Notes under the pieces: generated by a model | Database searches by the model: none | What the model saw: the letters and a program-made list of their open reading frames with translations, nothing else | Told to the model about the DNA's origin: nothing | Translations under genes and position numbers: made by a program | Shown: positions 11,112 to 20,879 of the stretch, one piece after another | Layout: every line of letters begins with the position of its first letter | Numbering within the stretch: the stretch's first letter is position 1 | From: Viola odorata | Taxonomy: Eukaryota; Streptophyta; Magnoliopsida; Malpighiales; Violaceae | Reading direction: 5' to 3' | Length of the DNA stretch: 64,000 nt | NCBI GenBank assembly: GCA_963691705.1 | Contig: OY829537.1 | Coordinates: forward strand, 27,032,078-27,096,077

Positions 11112-12731
11112 ACAACGCCGAATGATCTAGTCTGAGCAATATTTCCAGAGGTAGGGGCTATCCCAAATGAAATACTTGGCTTGTCTTCTGACATGCTTCT
11201 GTTTTGTGGCTGTAGAATCTACTGGGAAATCACCTGTAGCACAAAAGTTAGCGATATCGGTAAACTATGGAAATTGAACGGCTTGGGCAAGACAAAGTTG
11301 CTCATCCGGGAAGGTGTCACGGATAGGGACTAGCGAGTCATCCTCCTGGAATGATAGTCGGCTAAGATGGTCAACGACTAAATTCTCAGTTCCTTTCTTA
11401 TCCTTGATCTCGATATCAAACTCTTGAAGCAAAAAGGATCCATCTAATGAGGCGAGGCGAGGCGTCGAGCTTCGGCAAAAGACACCTAAGGGTTGTATGA
11501 TCCGAAAAGACAGTGACTTTAGTGCCCAAGAGGTACTGGCAAAATTTATCCAGGGTAAAGACAACAGCTAAAAGTTCTTTCTCTGTGGTTGTGTAGTTTC
11601 GTTAGGCCGGGTCCATGAGCTTCGAGGCGTAGTAGATGACATAGACCTCTCTATCCTTCTTCTAACCCATAACTGCTCCAAGGGCATTGTTGCTTGCATC
11701 ATACATTATTTCAAATGGGAGGGTCCAATCTGGTGCACGGATAATAGGAGCAGAGATAAGCTTCTGTTTGAGAACGTCAAACACGGCCTTACAATTCGCG
11801 TCAAACACAAACTCTACGTCTTTCTAGAGCAGCTGGCACATGGGTTGAGTAATCTTGGAGAAGTCCTTGATAAACCTTCTATAAAAGCTTGCATGGGCAA
11901 GAAAAAAGAGTATCTCGCGAACACATGTAGGATAGGGTAGAGACTCAATTACCTCGATTTTGGCTTTGTCCACTTTGATGCCTTTGTGAGAAACGATATG
12001 ACCTAGGATGAGACCCTGATCTACCATAAAATGACCTTTCTCGAAGTTGAGAACAATGTTAGTTTCAACACATTTTTGCAAAACTTTTCATAAAGTAGAT
12101 AAGCATTCAGGAAAAGAGTTACCATTGACGGTGAAATCATCCATAAATACCTCAATACCATTTTTGACAATCTCAGAGAAGATACTGACCATACAACGCT
12201 GGAAGGTGGCAGACGCATTGTAGAGACCGAAGGGCATCCTCTTGTAGGCGAACGTACCGAAGAGGCATGTGAAGGTGGTCTTGTCCTGATCGTCTAGGGC
12301 AACCGGGATCTGATGGAATCCAGAATATCCATCTAGACAATAGTAATGCGTCTTGCCCGTGAGGCGTTCCAACATCTAGTCGATGAACGGCAAGGGAAAG
12401 TGGTCTTTCCTTGTAGCGGCGTTCAAACAGTGGTAGTCGATACAAACGCGCCATCCATTCTGTATACGAGTAGGAATTTGTTCACCATTCTGTCCAGTGG
12501 TGATTGTGATGCCCGTCTTCTTCGGAACAACTTGGACTGGGCTGACCCATGTACTATCCGAAATAGGGTAGATGACTCTGGCATCTAGCAATTTGAGTAT
12601 TTCCTTTTTCACAACCTCCATCATAGGAGGGTTGAGGCGGCGCTGTGGCTAACTGACAGATTTGCTGGCATCTTCTAGGTGAATGCGATGAGTGCATAGA
12701 GCTAAGGATAGTCCCTTGATGTCCGCTATAG
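11112..12731 (-). pseudogene. Athila reverse transcriptase / RNase H region, broken
   Basis: From right to left on the minus strand this segment holds the RT fingers (VSPVQVVPKKTG, WRVCIDYHCLN), the substrate-site motif YCLDGYSGFHQI, MPFGLYNASATFQRCM, the active site as VFMDDFTV (FMDD in place of the commoner YVDD; known in Athila), then the RNase H region with the end motif VVDHLSRL near 11370. Several stops and frameshifts separate the pieces. The segment joins the protease-linker part at 14219 once the solo LTR at 12737-14213 is discounted. Confidence 0.85.
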
Positions 12732-12736
12732 TCTAC

Positions 12737-14213
12737 TGATGGCGTGTGTTTTATGCATGATTTTCTCCTCTTTCTTAGTCTTATTTCGAGCATGATACTA
12801 CTAATTTGCCTTTGAATTCATCTTTTTTGCAGATCCAGGCTAAAGGAGAGAAAGATGCTGAAACATGCATTTTTTGGATGGTTTTCTATTGAAGCATAAA
12901 TAGTCTAGCCCTAGCTATTGATCAAGTCGTCTTGCCCTTGAGGATATCGTAGAGGCCTCGACGCGCGGAAGGAATATTCCCCAAAAGATTATTACGGGAT
13001 TCCATGTAGATTCCTTTTATGGCATTTTAGGATATTCCCTTTTTAAGACACGTTCCCTTGTACCTCCCTCTTAGCTGTATTTTGTCCTTATGTGAGCGAA
13101 GAGAGTATTTAAGCCTTAGTTTTTAGGGTTTGAGCACATCATCATTTTTGGAGCAGTTGTTCTCACACATTCCTTTTTAGTTTTTCTTTGGGATTTCTTC
13201 CTCTCTTTTGCTGGGGCCACCGCCAGCCACCAACTCTTCTTCAAACCGGAGCTTTTAGCTCCGGTCTGTATTTATTAAGCTTTTATTTCCTTTATTGCAT
13301 CTTTATCTTTTATGCTATATATTAGATATATTTTTATTTATTTATTTATTAGCATGAGCGGCTAAGCTCATCCGCTTAGCAAGGGTATTTTGAGGGTTGT
13401 AAAGGGGTAGTCAAGAGGCCGAATCATTCTTCATATATTCTTATTGTCATATTTGATTGTTTGCTATTTTATTGTCAAATCTATTTGGGTTTATCGGAAG
13501 CATGATCACCTACTGGTCTACCTTCTTAGATTACTGTCGTTTCTTTGGTAATAACTAACGTTAGGCCTTAGAATAGAAGCAGATAACTAGACGGATTGCC
13601 ATTATCTTGGTCCGTTCCGACTAGGGCAAGTGGTCAATTAGGGTAGATCTGTCAACGTCTTGCCCTAGACGTGTCTTTCCTCTTCTTAATGGGCATTTGA
13701 GTATTGCCACCCCGTCTCGTACCTAGGAGGACGGCGAAGTGTCAAGGTTACCTCATATGTGAAAACGACGGTAACTTCTCTTACGAAGGAAAGTAGGGGG
13801 CCTAAACGTACCTGGCCCCTATAGCACGTCTATGGCATAGGAATAGAATATTTGTGCACCGATGACTGATTAGGCCTCGACGCAACCCAAGAAAACCCCT
13901 TGCTAAGATTTCCCCTCATTTGACTTTATCTCCTTTACTTTCCTATTTGTTTTGTTTATGATTATTATTTTCTCAACTTTATTAATTCTGTCTTTATTAG
14001 CTATCTAGGTCTCGATCTTATTTGGTTAACTAGTTTAACCAACAACCCCCCGTTTTACTATTTGATTGCATTTATCTTTGTCATACATCTAGGGCAAGTT
14101 GTCATCCTTCAATCCCTGTGGTTCGACCCTATTACCGCTTTACGCAAATTAATTTGTGCATCTAGGCTTCAGGATTTATTATTATTTTTGACGCGTTTCG
14201 ACGGCGTGAGTCA
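12737..14213 (+). mobile_element. Solo LTR of a second Athila family
   Basis: This is a 1,477-bp LTR in the opposite orientation to its host element, starting TGATGGCGTG and ending GTGAGTCA. It is flanked by TCTAC (12732-12736) and TCCAC (14214-14218), a 5-bp target duplication with one difference. It splits the pol frame exactly: the codons for Gly-Trp-Thr-Ile before RT are restored when the LTR and one flank are discounted. It is similar to the host LTRs and to the LTR at 61746-63148, so it belongs to a related family and arose by LTR-LTR recombination. Confidence 0.88.
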
Positions 14214-15573
14214 TCCACCCAATAGCTTGCTTAAATTCCTTCAGTAGGGTGACTAACGCTGCCTCCTCTTCTGTGTCAAGCTTGTTGGATATGATTACTG
14301 GGAGCGAGTCGTTGACACCCAGGTACGCATATTTGAGATGTGAGGGCAAGACCTTCAATTCCAAGTTGGGTGCCTGCACAATAGAAAGGGGTAGCTTAGT
14401 GTATTCAGTAGGAAGAGGAGAGATAACAGAATAAGAAGGGATGAGAGGGTTCGCTTCTAAAGCAGTGACAATCTCGCGCAACTTAGGTGGTGTTGCGAAT
14501 TTGGAATCCATGACATCTAGGACCGTGGGTGTGACACTTCTGTCTGGGGCAAGCTGCAAGGGGTCAGCAAAAAATAAGTCAGCAATTTCATTAACATCAG
14601 GATCTATTATATCAATAAAATTGACGCTAGAGAATTCAAAAGGGAAACACATAACATCAAGCATGCTAAATTTAATGATTTCCCCATCAAATTCAAGAGT
14701 GATAGAAGCGTCATGGACGTCGATCTTGGCCCGAGCTATTCGAAGGAACGGTCTGCCTAGCAGCACATCCAACAGTTTGGTGGACTGCTCGTCTTTCATA
14801 CTAATCACGTAGAAATTGGCTAGAAATAAGAAGTCACCGACTTGAACCAGAACATCCTCAATGACACCTTCTGGATAGACTACGGATCGGTCTGTCAGTT
14901 GAATGACAACGCTGGTAGGCTTGAGTGGTCCTATGTCCAGGCTTTTTTAGATCGACAAGGGCAAGACGTTGATACCTGTACCTAAATCACACATGGCTTT
15001 TCCAATGTCAGTGGCACCAATTTTACAAGGGATGATGAACATCCCCTGATCCTTACATTTTGGTGGAATTTTCCTTTGGATGATAGCCGAGATATTAACT
15101 CCCACACTAATTTTGTTCACGCCTGCCAGTTTACATTTGTTAGTGCATAAAGGTTTTAAGAACTTGGCATAACGAGGAGCATTTTTAATGGCTAGCAAAA
15201 GGGGAATGTTAACTTGAACTTTACTAAACATATCATAAATTTCCTTCTCCTCCTTGTCTCTTTTCATTTTAACTAATCTTTGAGGAAAGGGAGGTTCAAG
15301 AACCTTAAGAATTAAATTTTCATTGAATTCAAGTTTCTCATCAATTTTTCTAGGAGAACCTGATTTCCTAGAAGTGTAAATTCGCTTCTCTTTCTCTGAT
15401 GTCGCTTCAACTTCCTTCGGTGCAAGTTCAGGCTCTGACAGTTCAGCTTCTAGGGCAGGTTGTTCACGGAAGGGTATCTGTGTACCACTGCGGAGTGACA
15501 TGGCACATGCTCCATGTTTAGGGTTGGCTTCTGGTTGAGGCGGTAGTCGTCCTCCATTCTTTAGCTCTTTCAT
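14214..15573 (-). pseudogene. Athila protease and protease-RT linker, broken
   Basis: The minus strand holds the aspartic protease with CDLGTGINVLP near 14955-14985 (active-site D-L-G-T-G, where Athila usually has DLG-A/S), preceded by the conserved IPLLLAIKNAPRYAKFLK block, and followed from 14808 by LLGRPFLRIARAKIDV, the second conserved protease block. A stop lies at 14947-14949 between the two. The segment ends at FKQAIGWM, immediately before the solo LTR. Confidence 0.85.
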
Positions 15574-16213
15574 TTATGCAGTTAAAACACTCAACTATTT
15601 TTGAATATCAAGAAGGACATTATTAAGATTCGGTACCTCAGCAACCTGGGGCGCGGGAGGCATGGGTCCTTGAGAGGCCTGGTATTGATATTGCTGATTG
15701 TTAGGGTAGCTGGGTCGAGGCTTAAAATTCTGGAGGTTGAATGGTGGTTGTTGCTGATTTTGGAAAGGTTGTTGTGGCTGTCGTTGACTAGGCCCAAACA
15801 CTGGATTATTGGTTGACCAACTAAGATTAGGGTGTCGCCATCCGTTGTTGTAATTTTGGGTGTATGGTTCAAACTTCCTAAGAGCACCATTGTAATTTCC
15901 CACGGCGTTCATTGGTATCTCATCAGGGATGTGGGGGAAAGCGTCCGTAGGATGGTCGGTAAAATTGCAAAAACTGCAAGCCTTGATCTGAACGGGTTAC
16001 CCTGAGGACATATTTTGAATCATTCCAGTGATAGTGGACAGTTGATTCTCTATGGCAGCTGACCGCGCATCCTGAATGTTAGAGGTTCCTTGCTCTAGTG
16101 GTACAACATTCTTCGCCATGAGTTCCAAAAGGGATTTCGCTTCTGCTTGTGTAAGGGCAATTAAGGAACAACGGCTGGCAGCATCGATCAGGGCTTTGTC
16201 TTGCCCTTGCAGT

Positions 16214-16924
16214 TAGGGGTGTTGATCGGTCGGTACCATAATTTTTCGGTATAAAAATTTCGGTATTCGGTATACTGAATTTAAAAAATTCGATACCGTA
16301 CCATAGTTTCTATTGATCGATACCGTTACCATATTATCGAAATAACTTCGGTACAGTATTACGGTATTACGGTAATACTGAATAATATAAAATAAGTAAA
16401 AAAAAAAAAAAGTACATCAAATAAATACAGTAGTGATGCACTAGTGCTGCAAAATAAAATGAAACCCAACATTGCTACAAAATACAGAAGTGGTGCTGCA
16501 AAATAAAATAAACATAAAAACAGAGAAACAAGGAATGGCCCAAATGATTGTACCAAAAGTTGGTACAGATTCTGCAACCCAACATTGCTATAAAATAGTA
16601 TTTGCTACAAACAAATACACATGACAGTTACAGAAATTTGGTGAGTGAGTGGAAATTGGGTCGTGGGCCATGGGTTGTGATGTGAGTGGAAATGAAAATT
16701 GAGAGAATGGGTGTGGGCCGTTGGCCTTGGGTTGTAAGTAATAAAACGGTAATTATGGTATACCGAATTGTGCAAATTCTAATACCGTACCGTACTGAAC
16801 AAAGTTCGGTCGGTAATTCGGTATACCGAATAGTAAAAAATCAAAAAAAAATACCGACTGAACAGAGTAAACTTCGGTACGGTATTACGGTAATTTCGGT
16901 ACGGTCGGTATTTGCACAACCCTA
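16214..16924. mobile_element. Non-autonomous hAT-like element (711 bp)
   Basis: The ends are TAGGGGTGTTGATCGGTCGG and, inverted, TAGGGTTGTGCAAATACCGA. It is flanked by CTTGCAGT (16206-16213) and CTTGTAGT (16925-16932), an 8-bp target duplication with one difference. Both ends are packed with CGGTA/TACCG motifs in direct and inverted order, as expected for subterminal transposase-binding sites of hAT elements. It encodes no transposase and splits the Athila gag. Confidence 0.88.
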
Positions 16925-17531
16925 CTTGTAGTCCCTTGTAGAAATACTGAATAAGTGTGTGATCGACAAGGTTGTGCGAGGGGCAGAGTGCCTGCATCTT
17001 TTTGAACCGCTCATAGTATTGGCCCAAATTCTCGTTATCTTTCTAGACGATGGACACCAATTGCTTCTGGGTAACATTGGCCATGGTTGTGGGGTAGTAC
17101 TTGTCTGTGAAAGCTTTGAACATATCAGCCCAGCTAGTTATGGATAGGGGTGGCAGATCACAGAACCAATTTCTGGCATCATCCTCGAGTGACCACATGA
17201 ATGCTCTCAACTTAGCTTGGTTGATGTCTACTTCGGCTGGTTTCAGGGCTTCACAGATAGAGTGTAGCTGCTGGAGATGTTGGAGTGCACTCTCCTTGGG
17301 AATGCTATGGAACTTGGGCAAGTAGTGGAGCACAGAGGACTTAATTACCCAATCGTTGGCTACCACAAGCCATGCTATGTAGCTGGCAATGGATTCGTTA
17401 GTGGCGTTCAGGTCCTTTATGGTTTGGTTGTTAACAACCTCTCCATTTTCTGCCATGATGAGTTGTTCGGGGGGTACCGGGTCCTCAACGTCTAGGTCGG
17501 GATGCTCGATACCGTCGGGGTTATCCGTATT

Positions 17532-17552
17532 GGGGGGGGGGGGGGGGGGGGG
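17532..17552. repeat. G21 homopolymer inside gag
   Basis: There are twenty-one consecutive G on the plus strand, encoding a proline run on the minus strand. The two gag reading frames meet at this tract, consistent with slippage having shifted the frame. Confidence 0.85.
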
Positions 17553-17707
17553 TTTGTAAATGATTATGGAATAGGAGCTGCAATTGAAGATTGTTTGGCT
17601 AACTTTCGGTTCAATCTTTCTATTCTCTGGATTTTTGGATCGTAAGGCTCTAAAGTCGTGTTGGAAGACCTGGTCATACAAACAAAAAGAGAGTTAATAC
17701 CGTTAAT

Positions 17708-17725
17708 CCCCAGCAACGACACTAA
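17708..17725 (-). promoter_or_regulatory. Primer-binding site (tRNA-Asp type), decayed
   Basis: The minus strand reads TAGTGTCGTTGCTGGGGA, five bases inside the 5' LTR. It matches the Athila tRNA-Asp primer site TGGCGCCGTTGCCGGGGA except at four positions, all of them transitions. Confidence 0.8.
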
Positions 17726-17730
17726 AATTT

Positions 17731-19079
17731 GATTGATTGTTGAAGCTGTCAAAAATAAAAAAGAAAACCGGCTTATGCACACAAAAGAACTACATATAAT
17801 GGCAACATGGTCGAACTCAGGGACTAAGGGTAGACACTCACTTCAGCGTAAGACTAAGAACACCACACGAAACAGTAACAAGGGGGGTTTAAGAGGATTG
17901 TTGACTAATAACTAAGAAAGCAATAACGAACAGAATTAAAATAAGTGAGAAATCGATGGAGAGAAGGTTTTCAGTAGAAATCTATCTCCGGTTGTATTTA
18001 TGGTCGGTCGGTCATTGGTGCAAGTATCGTCTACCCCTAGCAGGTAGACGTGCTATAGGGACCAGGTACGTTTAGGTCCCTTGCTTTCCTTCGTACGAGA
18101 AACTACTCCAAAGTACGTTTATAGAGTAGTCTTGACACTTCGTCGTCCTCCAAGATGCATTTATGGAGACAATACTCGAAGGCCCATTAAGACAAGGAAA
18201 GACACGTCTAGGGCGAGACACTCAGTACGCTCGAAGCACTACCCTAATTATCCGTTTAACCCAGTTGGATGAGACCAGCGACCCGATTACTTCCAAGCCG
18301 GTTGTTTACTTAACCCTACAACCTAACGTTAGTTATTACCACAGAGATGACTTTAATTACTTAGGCCTAGTCACTAGTTGATCAAGCTTGTGAACAATTC
18401 TAGGTAAATTGATAGATTTTTGTTAAAAGAATAAATACAGGCTAGGGATGTTTTAAGCTCAATTAGACCTCACGACTTTCCTAGCAACCTTCGATGATTC
18501 CTACCAAGAACAGAGAGTTTAGCCGCTCATATTAAAAGTAAAATAATCAAAATAATTAAATCGCATAATTAAATAAGAAGGAGAAGATAAAGAAAACTCG
18601 TGAATATTACCGGCGGAGCAAGGCTCCGGTTTATTACAAGAAGAACAGAGTATGCCGAAGGCGGAAGTTGAAGAAAATATTTATGGCCGCGCCAAAAAAG
18701 GAGAGAGAGATAAAACCTAATTTACTAAAAGTATTTATAGGAATTACAACAATAGAATCCTAAGTCCGATTGGAGTAATTTTCCTAACCGTCTTCTGCCA
18801 AAATTGGGATTCCGTGGGAATAATGAGCGAATCTTCTAGATTTCCTTCTTTCAACAATTTTCTTTTTCTGCTCAGACTCTGCTGCTACGGCGAACACGCA
18901 GTTGCAAGGCCTAGCTGCTCGATTCCGTCCAAAACCCAGTGAAAAATGCATCTTCTTGGAATTTCCTCCTCAAAAGCTTAGATCTGTAAAAAGTGGGAAA
19001 ATAAGATAATATCAGTAGCATTAAGATCTAAAAAGACCTAGGAAAAGAGGGAAAAATATGCACTAAATCCGTTATATCA
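17731..19079 (-). repeat. 5' LTR of the Athila element
   Basis: This is a 1,349-bp LTR read on the minus strand, starting TGATATAACG at 19079 and ending CAATCAATCA at 17731. It carries a TATA-like box (CCTATAAATAC on the minus strand, about 18731-18741) that the partner LTR has lost. The outer flank is CGCGT. Confidence 0.88.
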
Positions 19080-20744
19080 CGCGTATACCACGTACGAAAA
19101 TAAATTCAAGATTTTGAGTTTGAAAAATTAAATTTGGAAAAATTAGAGGAAAGTGCTAGTTTCTACACGTGAGCATGTGATAATAAATTACTCATATTAT
19201 ATATGTTAGTAACTAACACAAAAATACATTTAACTTAAACTATAATTACAATCTATAATTAATAGAGTACTTTTAGAAACAACATCAATAAAATAAAGAA
19301 TATGAAATTTAACACCAATAATATTAACCTTTGACAAAAATGCAACTCTTCAAATGAATACTATATTTGATACGACTTTTAAAAAAAATTCACACTATAC
19401 ATAGAGATTTAAGTACAATTGAGGTTATCTCAAAATTGTACTCCCTCCGTCTTTTATTAAACGACTTTTACTATTTGTGCACGCATGTTGAGGAGGTCGG
19501 ATGACTCACTATTTGAGACAATTTTGCTCCGAATTTTTTCTCGGACGTACGTTAAGGATTAATGTACGTTCAAAAAAAGTACGAAATTTTTTGGGGTCAA
19601 ATAGTGTGTCATCCGGCCTCCTCGATATGCGTATCTACAGTGCGGACGTCGTTTTTCATTATCCGGAGGGAGTAGCATGTAGGTTAGTAATTATAATAGT
19701 AACAGTAGAGATTTATGTTCAAATCCAATTTCACCGATATAGAAAAAATACTATTTTATATACTTTTTTAACGAGCTATATTTATACATTTAGAAAGAAA
19801 CAATATTTAATTTATGTATATTATTTGACCTTTTAAATTTTTAAATTTATGTAATGAATGATCCTTAAAATTTTAAATAAATTATACTAAGCTCGATAGC
19901 TTTTTTAAAATATAAAGAGTTAAATGATATAAAATAACCTTAAACTTTAATGTTTTAATTAATCGCAATCCAGAATTATTTGTTTGTTTAATTATCCCTA
20001 GTCGTATTTATTATTGTTTAATCACTTCCTACCGTTAAAAAAAATCTAACATGTTCGTTAAAAATTTTTTCCACATTATCCCTATTCATATAAGTGGGAT
20101 CTATCACATAATTTCAGAAAAAATATTTCATTTACGTGGTGACCCACTACGTGAATTGGACAAAAAAAAAAGTTACATAAAACTCCAAAAATATTATATA
20201 ATTTTTCCTTTCAAAGTCAAATTGAAGTTGTTCTTGAAACAAATAAAAATTGACAAATAAAAATAAGACAATTAAATAATTTGAATATACAAGTAAATGA
20301 CCCAAAATGGAAACCATTTAGAAAAGGCAAAAGAATTGTTAAAATTATAAAAAATGGAGAAAAATGTAACCAAAATGGTATACACCACTTAAAATATTAA
20401 AGAGATCAATAAGAAAAAAAAAATCTCAAGAAAATCGTATAAAAAGTTTAAAACATTTTTTTCATTTTTGATTTTTTTTCCATCTTTTATTATTTTTTAT
20501 AAATTATTGACTAAAATGGTAAAAAATGTGATTCTAGAAAACTATATTTTACAATCTAAATTGAAAATTTTCAAATTTTCAAATCCAAAATATATATTTT
20601 TGAAAATTATTGCATTTTTATTTACTTTATCTATTTTCTTTTCTTTTATTTTGTTAGTTGAATTTCATAGTACTTCATTCCCACTCCATAAAGGCATAAA
20701 CTGCGGGGATTTTTTTTTCTTCTTTTTTTATACTTTTTAATTGC
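19080..20744. other. AT-rich intergenic DNA upstream of the SR gene
   Basis: This region is AT-rich and without a credible gene. It contains one Stowaway MITE at 19441-19672, listed separately. Confidence 0.6.
19441..19672. mobile_element. Stowaway MITE (232 bp)
   Basis: CTCCCTCCGTCTTTTATTA at the left and its inverted counterpart ending GGAGGGAG at the right are flanked by TA on both sides (19439-19440 and 19673-19674). The arms continue inwards (GAGGAGGTCGGATGA / TCATCCGGCCTCCTC), so the whole element can fold into a hairpin. Stowaway elements are mobilised by mariner-type transposases such as the one encoded at 1-910. Confidence 0.92.
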
Positions 20745-20755
20745 CACGTAACGTG
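20745..20755. promoter_or_regulatory. ACGT-core palindrome upstream of the SR gene
   Basis: CACGTAACGTG is a perfect inverted repeat of the ACGT core bound by plant bZIP/bHLH factors, 125 bp before the start codon. SR45a-type genes are known to respond to stress, so this is a plausible control site, but its use is inferred. Confidence 0.45.
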
Positions 20756-20879
20756 TTGATTATACGATACGTTTCTGCTTTGTTGAAAATCGCTTTCATC
20801 AATCCCCGTCTCCGCTAACAAAAACCCTAGAAAAAGCTTTCGGCTTTCGCTCTGAAGATTCCTCCATTGTTGTACCCAA

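Larger units (their letters stand above)
15591..17677 (-). pseudogene. Athila gag, broken and interrupted
   Basis: This is the capsid-like protein of the Athila element. The likely start is the ATG at 17677 (MTRSS), the same position relative to the primer site as in the element at 61746. The retrotransposon gag core lies at 17400-16930 (ESALQHLQQLHSICEALKP, RAFMWSLEDDARNWF). The zinc knuckle near 15960-15990 reads C-x2-C-x4-H-x4-F, so the last cysteine is lost. A 21-base G tract at 17532-17552 coincides with a frame change, a stop is at about 17040, and the hAT-like element at 16214-16924 interrupts the frame. Confidence 0.85.
3901..19079 (-). mobile_element. Athila-lineage Ty3/gypsy retrotransposon, old and nested
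   Basis: This is an LTR retrotransposon read on the minus strand, with its 5' LTR at 17731-19079 and 3' LTR at 3901-5156. The order on the minus strand is LTR, tRNA-Asp-like primer site, gag, protease, RT, RNase H, integrase, a separate 3' ORF of Athila type, polypurine tract, LTR. The element is decayed by stops and frameshifts and is interrupted by three insertions: 8385-9106, 12737-14213 and 16214-16924. The terminal 89 bp or so of the 3' LTR are missing, so no target duplication can be matched. A sampled stretch of about 190 bp of LTR shows roughly ten differences between the copies, so the insertion is not recent. Confidence 0.92.

Noticed and set aside
17564..17782. Separate small gene upstream of Athila gag
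   Set aside because: It is the true N-terminus of gag in another frame, split off by the frame change near the G21 tract.
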